24,292 nucleotides of DNA. Source: Holophagaceae bacterium UBA692. GTDB taxonomy: Bacteria > Acidobacteriota > Holophagae > Holophagales > Holophagaceae. The notes beneath the pieces are model-generated. The model searched no databases. It was not told where the DNA came from and saw only the letters and a program-made list of their open reading frames with translations. A program made the translations under genes and the position numbers. Below, one piece after another: positions 1-7,849 of the stretch (positions are counted from its first letter, which is position 1; every line of letters starts with the position of its first letter). The stretch lies in the NCBI GenBank assembly GCA_002297665.1, contig DBMS01000061.1, forward strand, positions 1 to 24,292, in the 5' to 3' direction.

Positions 1-1762
1 CGGCGCCGGGCGTGAGCGCGGGACCCGGCGTGCCTGGGGAGAGGACGGGGGGCGCGGCCTGCCTGTAGCCGGGAAGCGCCGCGAGGTGGGCGGCGAGGGA
101 GGCCGCGCGCGGAAGGTTGGTCTCGAGGGATGCGGCGTTGCGCGTGATGGAGAGGTCCTGAAGCTCCTGGGGCGTGGCCAGGGGGCTCGCCACCGCCCCG
201 CCGAAGTAGGTGTCGAAGAGGGCGCTGGCGCCGGGCATGCGCCTGCCGACGGTCGTCTCCACCTCCTTGCCCCGGAAGGGGCCCGGGGCGTTGCCGGTGA
301 TGGGGCCCTTCACGGTGTCCAGGGTCCCGAGCCAGCTCCTCACGGCCCCGGGCGCGCCCTGGGCGCCGTGGACGTCCTGGTAGAGCGCGCGTATGACGGG
401 GGAGGATGCGACCTCCTGGCCCGTGGCGCGCCACACGAAGTCCACGGTGACGTGGCGCGCGGGGCCCGTGGCGGTGGCCTCGAGTTCCAGGTCCACCTGG
501 CCCGAGGGCAGTGCGTGGAGGGCGTGGAGGCGCTCGGGAGCGAGGGTGAAGGCGCCGTAGGTGGCGGTGAGGGTCTTGTGGTAGCGCAGCTTGTTCGCGG
601 CCACGAAGGCGGCGGCGTCGGCGGCGCGCTGGCGCACCCAGAGCACGGAAGCGGGGCCCCGCGGATCGCCGATGGCCGGGCCGTTCCTGGGGCCGGGCTG
701 GGAGGTTTCCGGAAAGGCCTTCCCGTAGAGCTCGGCCGGCGCGTAGCCGGCGGCGAGTTCAGCGAGATTGTTGGCGGAATCCCCGGCGCCGATGATCGCG
801 ATCGTCTTGCCCGCGTAGGGGGCCATGAAGGAGACGGGCGCGCCCCGGCGGAGCCGGTTGCGTTCCACCAGCGCGGTGGCCCGGGCCGTGATGTGCTCGA
901 AGGTGTCCACGGCCGGGGCGGGGTTCGCCGGGTCGGCCGGCGGCGCCACCTGGCCGAGGCCGCTGGCCACCAGGACCCGGTCGGCGGTGATCCGGGGACC
1001 GGTGCCCCGCATGCGGATCGCCAGGCCCTGGCCCGGGCTGGGTTCGAGCCGCTCAGCCTGGACGCCCAGCCAGCAGTCCGCTCCACTGGTCAGCGCCGTC
1101 AGTTCCGTCAGGTCGGCCAGATGGTAGGGCATGAGGAAGTAGGGCGTGTCCTGGACGGTGTCCGGCTCCAGCAGGTCCCGGGCGGCCAACGGCAGGCCCG
1201 GAAACCGGTTGGTGGACGCCGCGCCCCGCTCCGGGCTGTTGATCCAGGTGAAGCGCCCGAAGGTCCGGAAGGTCTGCCCCGGACGGGCCTGTTCCTCGAT
1301 GAGGGCCACCTTCAACCCCGGGTTGGCCTGGCGGAGGTTGAGGGCGGCCACCGCGCCGACCGGTCCGGATCCCAGGATGGCGACGTTGTAGTGGAAGGAG
1401 CCGCTGGCCTTCGAAAGGTCGCGGGAGCGTTCCCGGAACGTCGCGTCGACGGCTTCCATGAGGACGGGGCGCAGCCAGGGCCGGACCAGGGCCCTCAGGA
1501 CCTCCCCGGCCTTGGGCGCGGCGTCCGCGGTGCCGCCGGCCGCGAACCAGATGCCCATGGGGTGGAAGCAGGCCGCCTTCACCGCTTCCCGCACCGCGGG
1601 GTGGTCCAGGGTGGGGTCCCCCGCCAGGGTCGTGTCCAGAGCGGCGACCCTCGGGTCGGGTGAGGCGGCGGGGGTGGACACGTCCTTGGCGGGCGGGTGG
1701 GAATTGCAGGCGAGGAGGAGGCCAAGCCCGATGGCCGAGGGGAGGGTGGTGGAAGGTCGCAT
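1..1762 (-). CDS. Predicted flavoprotein-like oxidoreductase lipoprotein, C-terminus cut by window edge
   Basis: The reading frame is open from an ATG at 1762 to the left edge (587 codons plus one base), so the stop lies outside the window. The N-terminus is a short hydrophobic stretch ending in a lipobox (LLAC, Cys19), so I infer Sec export and lipid anchoring. There are two Rossmann-type dinucleotide motifs: GSGPVG at about residues 131-136, followed by an acidic strand end (ALIEE), and GAGDSA at about 325-330. A VASGLG segment lies near 266-270. This layout matches FAD/NAD(P)-dependent oxidoreductases of the flavin-monooxygenase or thioredoxin-reductase type. The substrate is unknown. A possible ribosome site (AAGGA) sits 4 bases before the ATG, in an AT-rich leader. 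An exported flavoprotein without a twin-arginine signal is unusual. The family assignment is fairly secure; the function is not. Confidence 0.75.
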   Translation of the reverse strand, partial: MRPSTTLPSAIGLGLLLACNSHPPAKDVSTPAASPDPRVAALDTTLAGDPTLDHPAVREAVKAACFHPMGIWFAAGGTADAAPKAGEVLRALVRPWLRPVLMEAVDATFRERSRDLSKASGSFHYNVAILGSGPVGAVAALNLRQANPGLKVALIEEQARPGQTFRTFGRFTWINSPERGAASTNRFPGLPLAARDLLEPDTVQDTPYFLMPYHLADLTELTALTSGADCWLGVQAERLEPSPGQGLAIRMRGTGPRITADRVLVASGLGQVAPPADPANPAPAVDTFEHITARATALVERNRLRRGAPVSFMAPYAGKTIAIIGAGDSANNLAELAAGYAPAELYGKAFPETSQPGPRNGPAIGDPRGPASVLWVRQRAADAAAFVAANKLRYHKTLTATYGAFTLAPERLHALHALPSGQVDLELEATATGPARHVTVDFVWRATGQEVASSPVIRALYQDVHGAQGAPGAVRSWLGTLDTVKGPITGNAPGPFRGKEVETTVGRRMPGASALFDTYFGGAVASPLATPQELQDLSITRNAASLETNLPRAASLAAHLAALPGYRQAAPPVLSPGTPGPALTPGA

Positions 1763-1789
1763 GGAATCCTTCAATAAATTACTTATAAA

Positions 1790-1818
1790 AGGATAAGCGA
1801 TTCCCTATCTGCGGACAA
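1790..1818 (-). promoter_or_regulatory. Candidate sigma-70-type promoter for the lipoprotein gene
   Basis: On the minus strand, TTGTCC (1813-1818) and TATCCT (1790-1795) are separated by 17 bases. Each hexamer matches 4 of 6 consensus positions. They lie in a strikingly AT-rich gap (1763-1907) within otherwise GC-rich DNA. The start site would fall about 20 bases before the ATG. The rest of this 145-base gap holds only the downstream end of hydE and no other gene. Confidence 0.35.
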
Positions 1819-1907
1819 TACCCATTCAGGACCGATGGTCGTCCTTGATGCTATATTTAATAAACGGATTAAGCTTCAATTCCCCGCGCATCGCCCGCCG
1901 GGACGGG

Positions 1908-2972
1908 TCAGGAGCCTTCCGGCAGGGAAGCCGGCGCCTTGCGCCGACCGCCCGGTCCCTTGCCCATGACCCGGCCGATGGACCGGATCCTCGCCTCCAT
2001 GCAGCCGTGGCACACCTGCGCGGTCTCGTGCACGCAGGCCTTGCCGGGGTAGATCTCGTAGAGCACCCGGTACTCCGGCGGCGTCACGTTGGGCATCACC
2101 ACGTTGGCGCCGCGGCAGAGCCCGAGCTCGCGCCCGGCCTTGGGATCGAGGGTGGCCAGGGCGGTGGTGCTGGGGATGTTGGACCCGGGGCAGACGATGC
2201 GGGCGAGGGCGACGGCCTTGAGGGTGGTCAGCTCGTCGTTGGGAACCTGGTCGCCCTCGGGGGCCCGGTAGGCGGCGGCGTCCGGGCCCCCCAGGGGGGT
2301 GCGCGGGCTGGGCAGGAAGGGACCGATGCCGATCATGTCCATGTCGTAGCGGCGGAAGGTGTCGATGTCCTGGGCGAGGATCTCCCAGGTCTGGCCGGGG
2401 ATGCCCACCATGACGCCGGTGCCGATCTCGTATCCGAAGCTCCGCATGCGGTCCAGCTGGGCCAGCCGGTCCGAAAGGGTGCCCGGCAGGGAGGGGTGGA
2501 TGACGTCGTACAGGGCGGGGTCGCTCGTCTCGAAGCGCAGCAGGAAGCGGTCGGCGCCGGCTGCCTTCCATTCCTTGAGCTCGCCGTCCTCGCGCTCGCC
2601 CAGGCTGAGGGTCACGGCCAGGGGCGTGGTGGCCTTGATCTCCCGGACGATGGCGGTGACGTTCTCGGCCTTCAGGCCCGGATCCTCCCCGGACTGCATG
2701 ACCACGGAGCCGTAGCCCAGGCGGTGGGCCTCCCGCGCGCAGGCCAGGATCTCGGCGGGCCGCATGCGGTACCGCGTGATGCCCTGGGAGCAGGCGTTGA
2801 TGCCGCAGTAGGCGCACTGGCGCACGCAGAAGTTGCTGATCTCGATGAGGCCGCGCAGGTGCACCTCGTCGCCCACGTTGGCCTTGCGCACGGCGTCGGC
2901 GCGCGCCCACAGCTCCTCCAGGCGGGCCTCGTCGGTCTCCTTGAGCCAGTGAAGGATCTCAGTTCGCTGCAT
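1908..2972 (-). CDS. hydE: [FeFe]-hydrogenase H-cluster radical SAM maturase HydE
   Basis: The protein is 354 aa, the usual length for HydE. The radical SAM cluster motif CxxxCxxC is at Cys49, Cys53 and Cys56 (CVRQCAYC). A C-terminal C-x7-C-xx-C (Cys313, Cys321, Cys324) matches the position of the accessory [2Fe-2S] site seen in some HydE proteins. In the family, HydE processes the iron-cyanide-carbonyl synthon made by HydG on the way to the diiron subcluster, in the cytoplasm. The start overlaps the end of hydF by 14 bases (2959-2972), so the two are probably translationally coupled. HydE is the last gene of the aspA-hydF-hydE operon. The close relatives BioB and PylB are excluded by the hydF neighbour and the C-terminal cysteine pattern. 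Confidence 0.95.
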   Translation of the reverse strand: MQRTEILHWLKETDEARLEELWARADAVRKANVGDEVHLRGLIEISNFCVRQCAYCGINACSQGITRYRMRPAEILACAREAHRLGYGSVVMQSGEDPGLKAENVTAIVREIKATTPLAVTLSLGEREDGELKEWKAAGADRFLLRFETSDPALYDVIHPSLPGTLSDRLAQLDRMRSFGYEIGTGVMVGIPGQTWEILAQDIDTFRRYDMDMIGIGPFLPSPRTPLGGPDAAAYRAPEGDQVPNDELTTLKAVALARIVCPGSNIPSTTALATLDPKAGRELGLCRGANVVMPNVTPPEYRVLYEIYPGKACVHETAQVCHGCMEARIRSIGRVMGKGPGGRRKAPASLPEGS

Positions 2973-4185
2973 GCGTGGTCTCCAGGAGGGCCTTGGCGGC
3001 GGGGAAGGGCTCCAGGGCCCGCGCGAAGATCCCCAGGGAATACGCGATGGTCAGGCCGTAGTTGGTGAGGGGAACGCCCGCCTCCCGGGCCCTGTGGATG
3101 CGGCTGAGCATCTCCCGGCGGTTCCCGGTGCAGTTGCCGCAGTGGACAATGAGGCCGTAGGGGGTGAGGTCTTCGGGGAAGTCGCGTCCCTGGACGTGCT
3201 CGAACTCCAGCTTCGCCCCCACGTACTGGGTGAGCCACCGGGGGATCTTCACGCGGCCGATGTCCTCGCCCACGGGATGGTGCCCGCAGGTCTCGGCCAC
3301 CAGAACCCGGTCGCCGCCCTTGAGCCGCTCGATGCCCAGGGTGCCGCGGACCTGCTCGGCCAGGTCGCCCTGGAACCGGCTCATGAGGATGGAGAAGCTG
3401 GTCATGGGGACGTCCCGGGGCACGTCGGCGGCCACCTTCAGGAAGGCCTGGGAATCGGTGACCACCAGGGCCGGCGGCTCCTTGAGCCGGGCCAGGGCGG
3501 GCCGCAGTTCGCGTTCCTGCACCACCATGACCATGGACTCCCCGTCCAGGAGGTCGCGGATGGCCATGACCTGGGGCAGGATGAGGCGGCCCTTGGGGGC
3601 TTCCTTGTCGATGGGCACCACCAGCACGGCGAGGCCCCCCGGGGGGACCAGGTCCGACACCAGGCGCCGGTTGTCGAAGAAGTCCGCCGGGGCCAGGCGA
3701 AGCAGGGCCTCCTTGAGCGAGGGGATGCCCGTGCCACGCAGGGCGCTCACGGCCACGAAGGGCAGGTCCGCCGGGTGGCGCGGGGCGGCGTCGCCGCCCA
3801 GGTCCGCCTTGTTGTGCACCACCAGGGCGGGCACCTTCCGGGCCTGGAGCTCGGCCAGGAGCCCCGCCTCGAATTCGCCCCAGCTGGTGCCCTCCGTGAC
3901 GATGACGCCCAGGTCGACCCGGTCCAGCACGGCGCGGGTGCGGGCCATGCGCAGCTCGCCCAGGGCCCCCTCGTCGTCCACCCCGGCGGTGTCCACGAAG
4001 AGCACGGGGCCCAGGGGCAGCAGCTCCATGGGCTTTTCCACGGGGTCGGTGGTGGTGCCCTTCACGTCGGAGACGATGCTCACCTGCTGGCGGGTGAACG
4101 CATTGAGAAGGGAGGATTTGCCGACGTTGCGTCGGCCGAACAAACCGATGTGCAAACGTAGGGAGCGGGGGGCGGGCTGGGTCAT
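2959..4185 (-). CDS. hydF: [FeFe]-hydrogenase H-cluster maturation GTPase HydF
   Basis: This 408-aa protein has an N-terminal GTPase domain with a P-loop (GRRNVGKSS, about 17-25), a G2 threonine stretch (GTTTDP, 43-48), G3 DTAG (65-68) and G4 NKAD (125-128). The C-terminal part carries the HydF cluster ligands CxH (Cys300, His302) and HCxxC (His348, Cys349, Cys352). HydF is the scaffold that assembles the diiron subcluster and delivers it to the hydrogenase; GTP is hydrolysed during the cycle. The ATG at 4185 overlaps the aspA stop in an ATGA arrangement (4182-4185), which fixes the start. A much longer upstream extension in this frame is open only because it runs antiparallel to GC-rich aspA codons and is not coding. 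No hydrogenase structural gene or hydG is in the window. Confidence 0.95.
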   Translation of the reverse strand: MTQPAPRSLRLHIGLFGRRNVGKSSLLNAFTRQQVSIVSDVKGTTTDPVEKPMELLPLGPVLFVDTAGVDDEGALGELRMARTRAVLDRVDLGVIVTEGTSWGEFEAGLLAELQARKVPALVVHNKADLGGDAAPRHPADLPFVAVSALRGTGIPSLKEALLRLAPADFFDNRRLVSDLVPPGGLAVLVVPIDKEAPKGRLILPQVMAIRDLLDGESMVMVVQERELRPALARLKEPPALVVTDSQAFLKVAADVPRDVPMTSFSILMSRFQGDLAEQVRGTLGIERLKGGDRVLVAETCGHHPVGEDIGRVKIPRWLTQYVGAKLEFEHVQGRDFPEDLTPYGLIVHCGNCTGNRREMLSRIHRAREAGVPLTNYGLTIAYSLGIFARALEPFPAAKALLETTHAAN

Positions 4186-5585
4186 GGGCGGGGCTTCCTG
4201 AAACCGAGGCGGCCCACCGCCTCGGGGCTGGTGAGCTCGTCGAACTGCGCGGCGGTGAAGTAGCCGTCCTCGATGCCGGCGGCGCGCAGGCCCCGGCCCG
4301 CGGCGCGGGCCACCAGCTCGCAGACGCGTTCGTAGCCGAGCAGGGGCAGGAGGGCGGTGGCCGCGGCGGTGCCGTTGTCCACCTGGGCGCGGCAGCGGGC
4401 CTCGTCGGCGGTGAGGCCCTCCACGCAATGGACCCGCAGGATCATGCAGGCCCGCGCCAGGAGGTCGAAGCTCTCCAGCAGGCCGTGGGCGACCAGCGGC
4501 AGGAAGGGGTTCAGCTCCAGGGAGCCCATGGCCGCGGCCGTGGAGATGGCCTGGTCGTGGGCCATGGCGAGGAGGGCTGCCTGGGTGGCGGCCTCGGGGA
4601 TCACGGGATTGACCTTGCCGGGCATGATGGAGCTTCCCGCCTGGCGCGGGGGGAGCCGCAGCTCGCCCAGGCCGGCCTCGGGGCCGCTGGAGAGGACGCG
4701 CAGGTCCGTGGAGATCTTCACCAGCGTGGTGGCCAGCGCCTTGAGGAGCCCCGAGACCTCCACGAGGGTATCGACGTTCTGGGTGGCTTCCACCAGGTTC
4801 TCGGCGCGGGCCAGGCCCATGCCGGTGAGGTCGCGCAGTTCTTCCACGACGCGGAAGACGTATTCCGTGGGCGCCGCCAGGCCCGTGCCGATGGCCGTGC
4901 CGCCCAGGTTCACCACGCGAAGGCGCTCCTCGGCCTTGGCCAGGCGCCAGCGGTCGCGGTTGAGGGCCTCGGCGTAGGCGCCCATGGACCGGCCCAGGGT
5001 CGTGAGCACGGCGTCCTGGAGTTCGGTGCGGGCCACCTTGACCACGTGGGCCAGGGCCTTCTCCTGGGCCTGGAAGGCCTCCTGGAGGGCCAGCACCTGG
5101 CGCTCCAGCTCGCGGAGGCCCCCGATGGCGGCGATGCGCAGGGCGGTGGGAAAGGTGTCGTTGGTGCTCTGGTGGAGGTTCACGTGGTCGAGGGGGGACA
5201 CCGAGGCGTAGTCGCCACGGGGCAGGCCCAGCAGTTCCAGGGCGCGGTTGGCCAGCACCTCGTTCACGTTCATGTTGGTGGAGGTTCCGGCCCCGCCCTG
5301 GAGGGCGTCCACGGCCACGTCGGCGTCCAGGAGGCCGTCCATGAGCTCCCGGCAGGCGCGTTCCAGGGCGTCGGCCGGGGCCGCGTCGGGGAAGAAGCCC
5401 AGGTTGCGGTTGGTGCGCAGGGCGGCCAGCTTCACGGCCCCGAAGGCGCGGACCAGCGCCGGGTGCACGGGCCGTCCCAGCAGGGGGAAGTTCTGGAGGG
5501 CCCGCGCGGTGTGCGCGCCGTGGCGGGCCGAGGCCGGGACGTCCAGCTCTCCAAGGGTGTCCTTCTCCCGGCGGGTCTCGCTCAT
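4182..5585 (-). CDS. aspA: Aspartate ammonia-lyase (aspartase), first gene of the hyd maturation operon
   Basis: The protein is 467 aa, as expected for the fumarase/aspartase superfamily. The signature loop GSSIMPGKVNP is at 317-327 with conserved serines 318-319. Substrate-binding segments are GAGTSTNMN (98-106) and HQSTNDTFPTA (138-148). The TSTNMN form and the VIPE that follows the signature loop favour aspartase over class II fumarase. Aspartase converts aspartate to fumarate and ammonium. The stop overlaps the hydF ATG by 4 bases, so it is co-translated with hydF and hydE. I recall aspartase genes next to hyd maturation genes in some other anaerobes. The likely link is ammonium supply for the bridging dithiomethylamine ligand, which is inference. 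A fumarase role is less likely but not excluded. Confidence 0.88.
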   Translation of the reverse strand: MSETRREKDTLGELDVPASARHGAHTARALQNFPLLGRPVHPALVRAFGAVKLAALRTNRNLGFFPDAAPADALERACRELMDGLLDADVAVDALQGGAGTSTNMNVNEVLANRALELLGLPRGDYASVSPLDHVNLHQSTNDTFPTALRIAAIGGLRELERQVLALQEAFQAQEKALAHVVKVARTELQDAVLTTLGRSMGAYAEALNRDRWRLAKAEERLRVVNLGGTAIGTGLAAPTEYVFRVVEELRDLTGMGLARAENLVEATQNVDTLVEVSGLLKALATTLVKISTDLRVLSSGPEAGLGELRLPPRQAGSSIMPGKVNPVIPEAATQAALLAMAHDQAISTAAAMGSLELNPFLPLVAHGLLESFDLLARACMILRVHCVEGLTADEARCRAQVDNGTAAATALLPLLGYERVCELVARAAGRGLRAAGIEDGYFTAAQFDELTSPEAVGRLGFRKPRP

Positions 5586-5639
5586 GGCTCCAGGATAGGA
5601 TACCGGCGGGGTCCCCGTTCCTGAGAATCCGTTTCAGCG

Positions 5640-5657
5640 CTGCGACCCCGGTCACAA
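5640..5657. promoter_or_regulatory. Weak Rex-like inverted repeat between divergent aspA-hydFE and the dehydrogenase operon
   Basis: The 128-base divergent gap (5586-5713) contains CTGCGA-6-TCACAA, which reads TTGTGA-6-TCGCAG on the other strand. One half site fits the Rex consensus TTGTGA-n6-TCACAA exactly; the other matches 4 of 6 positions. Rex senses NADH/NAD and controls fermentative and hydrogenase genes in many bacteria, so the place makes sense. The imperfect repeat and high GC make a chance match quite possible. No convincing -35/-10 pair was seen in the gap. GAGGAG at 5701-5706 serves the plus-strand gene. Confidence 0.2.
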
Positions 5658-5713
5658 CCCGCCCCGGCCCCGGGCGCGGGGGTGGTTGAATTGAGGACGA
5701 GAGGAGTTCAGGC

Positions 5714-7849
5714 ATGTCGGACTACCGGATAAAGGAACACCCGATCCTGCCCATCCCTGCGGAACCCACCCTGTCCTTCACCTGGCAGGGAAGGGAACTC
5801 AAGGCGAGGGCGGGGGAGACGATCTCCTCGGCGCTATTCTCCAACGGCATCCGGACCTTCGGCCACCACCCCAAGGACGGCGCCCCCATGGGCATCTTCT
5901 GCGCCAACGGCCAGTGCGCCCAGTGCTCGGTCATCGCCGACGGGCTGCCGGTGAAGTCCTGCATGGTGCCCGTGAAGGAAGGCATGGCCGTGGCCCCCCT
6001 GGACGGCAAGCCCGTCCTGCCCGACGTCGGCTCCGGGGACCTGGCCTTCCGGGACATCGAGACCCTCACCGTGGAATGCCTGATCCTGGGCGGCGGCCCC
6101 GCGGGGCTGTCGGCGGCGGTGGAACTGGGCAAGGCGGGCGTGGGCGTGATCCTGGTGGACGACAAGGCCGACCTGGGCGGCAAGCTGGTGCTCCAGACCC
6201 ACAAGTTCTTCGGGTCCATCGACGCCTGCCACGCGGGAACGCGCGGCATGGACATCGGACGCAAGCTCGAGGCGCAGGTCCGCACCTTCGAGAACGTCCG
6301 GGTCTGGGCCAACAGCAACGCCCTGGCGGTCTTCTCGGACCGCAAGGTGGGCATCCTGCGGGAAGGACACTATGTACTGGTGCAGCCCCAGGTGCTGCTG
6401 GTGGCCACCGGCGCCCGGGAGAAGTCGCTGGTCTTCCGGGGCAACACCCTGCCGGGCGTCTACGGCGCCGGCGCCTTCCAGACGCTGGTGAACCGCGACA
6501 TGGTCAAGCCTTCCGAGCGCCTCTTCGTCATCGGCGGCGGCAACGTGGGCCTGATCGCCGCCTACCATGCGCTGCAGGCGGGCATCGATGTGGTGGGCCT
6601 CTGCGAGGCCCTTCCGGAATGCGGCGGCTACAAGGTCCACCGGGACAAGCTGGTCCGCATGGGCGTGCCGATCCACACCAGCCACACCGTCATTTCGGCA
6701 AACGGAGAGGGGGAAGTGGCGTCGGTCACCATCGCCCAGCTCGACGCGGCCTGGCGGGTCGTGCCGGGGAGCGAGAAGACCTTCGCGTGCGACACGGTCC
6801 TCGTGGCGGTGGGCCTGGAGCCGGTCAACGAGTTCTACAACAAGGCCAAGGAGTTCGGGCTTCCCGTCTATTCCGCCGGCGACGCCGAGGAGATCGCGGA
6901 GGCTTCGGCGGCCATGTTCACGGGCAGGATCCGGGGCCTGGAGATCGCCAAGGCCCTGGGCCGCGACACGGGGGAGGTGCCCCCGGAGTGGCACCGCACC
7001 GCCGCGGTGCTCAAGTCCCGGCCCGGCGCCACCATCACCGAGGAGATCCCCGAGGCCGAGAAGGGCGTGTTCCCCGTCTTCCACTGCAGCCAGGAGATCC
7101 CCTGCAACCCCTGCACCAGCATCTGCCCGCAGGGCTCGATCATGATCGAAGGCAACGACATCCTGGGGGTTCCGACCTTCAACGAGAAGGACTGCATCGC
7201 CTGCGAGCAGTGCGTGGCGGTGTGCCCGGGGCTGGCCATCACCCTCCTGGACTACCGCCGGGGCGGCGACGAGGTGCTGGTCTCGATCCCCTACGAATTC
7301 CCCGGCTCGACCCTGAAGGCCGGCGACACCGTCACCGTGCTGGACACCCTGGGCGCGATCCTGGGCAACGTGAAGGTGGACCGGGTGCGGTCGCCCAAGT
7401 TCGCCGACCACGCCATGCTGGTCAAGGTCCGGGCGCCCCTGGACATCGCCAAGCGGATCGCGGGCATCAGGGTGCAGCAGCCCTGGGTTTCCGAGCCCAT
7501 GGCCGGGAACGTGGAGCGGATGGCCGACGACGAGATCGTCTGCCGCTGCGAGCGCGTCACGGCCGGCGAGGTGCGGTCCCGGATCCGGGCCGGCGTGCGG
7601 GACATGAACGAGCTCAAGGCGGCGACCCGGGCCGGCATGGGCGCCTGCGGCGGAAAGACCTGCCCCGGGCTCATCCGGCGCATCTTCCACGAGGAGGGCG
7701 TGAAGGATTCCGAGATCACCGGCCTCACCCAGCGGCCCATCTTCATGGAGGTGCCCCTGGGGGCCTTCGCGGGCGTGGTGACGGGGGAGGGTCCCGTGCA
7801 GGACGTGGCGCGCGCCCACGCGGTCGGCGCCTTCCAGGGAGGTCTGTGA
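5714..7849 (+). CDS. Multidomain FAD/NAD(P)-binding iron-sulfur oxidoreductase, fused electron-transfer subunit
   Basis: This 711-aa protein is a chain of redox modules. First is a plant-type [2Fe-2S] domain, C-x4-C-x2-C-x11-C at Cys63, 68, 71 and 83. An HcnB-like flavoprotein follows, with GGGPAG (126-131) and a second Rossmann motif GGGNVG (274-279). Next are two ferredoxin-type [4Fe-4S] motifs (Cys458, 464, 467, 471 and Cys494, 497, 500, 504). Last is a BFD-like [2Fe-2S] motif (Cys610, 612, 645, 650). Related dye-linked proline, hydroxyproline, opine and HcnABC-type dehydrogenases often carry these modules on separate subunits. Here they probably pass electrons from the next gene's flavin to NAD(P) or another carrier. 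A GAGGAG ribosome site precedes the ATG. The stop overlaps the next ATG by one base (TGATG). The substrate is unknown. Confidence 0.85.
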   Translation: MSDYRIKEHPILPIPAEPTLSFTWQGRELKARAGETISSALFSNGIRTFGHHPKDGAPMGIFCANGQCAQCSVIADGLPVKSCMVPVKEGMAVAPLDGKPVLPDVGSGDLAFRDIETLTVECLILGGGPAGLSAAVELGKAGVGVILVDDKADLGGKLVLQTHKFFGSIDACHAGTRGMDIGRKLEAQVRTFENVRVWANSNALAVFSDRKVGILREGHYVLVQPQVLLVATGAREKSLVFRGNTLPGVYGAGAFQTLVNRDMVKPSERLFVIGGGNVGLIAAYHALQAGIDVVGLCEALPECGGYKVHRDKLVRMGVPIHTSHTVISANGEGEVASVTIAQLDAAWRVVPGSEKTFACDTVLVAVGLEPVNEFYNKAKEFGLPVYSAGDAEEIAEASAAMFTGRIRGLEIAKALGRDTGEVPPEWHRTAAVLKSRPGATITEEIPEAEKGVFPVFHCSQEIPCNPCTSICPQGSIMIEGNDILGVPTFNEKDCIACEQCVAVCPGLAITLLDYRRGGDEVLVSIPYEFPGSTLKAGDTVTVLDTLGAILGNVKVDRVRSPKFADHAMLVKVRAPLDIAKRIAGIRVQQPWVSEPMAGNVERMADDEIVCRCERVTAGEVRSRIRAGVRDMNELKAATRAGMGACGGKTCPGLIRRIFHEEGVKDSEITGLTQRPIFMEVPLGAFAGVVTGEGPVQDVARAHAVGAFQGGL

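Noticed and set aside
86..1663. Long plus-strand open frame over the lipoprotein gene
   Set aside because: It is a shadow of high GC content. Its translation is low-complexity Gly/Arg/Ala/Val, with no motif, while the minus strand shows a lipobox and two Rossmann motifs.
2971..4161. Plus-strand open frame opposite hydF
   Set aside because: It is antisense to a gene with complete GTPase and cluster motifs, and its own translation has no recognisable domain.
5834..7819. Minus-strand 661-codon frame opposite the Fe-S flavoprotein
   Set aside because: The plus strand carries 16 correctly spaced cluster cysteines. The minus translation is His/Asp/Gly-rich noise typical of GC-rich antisense.
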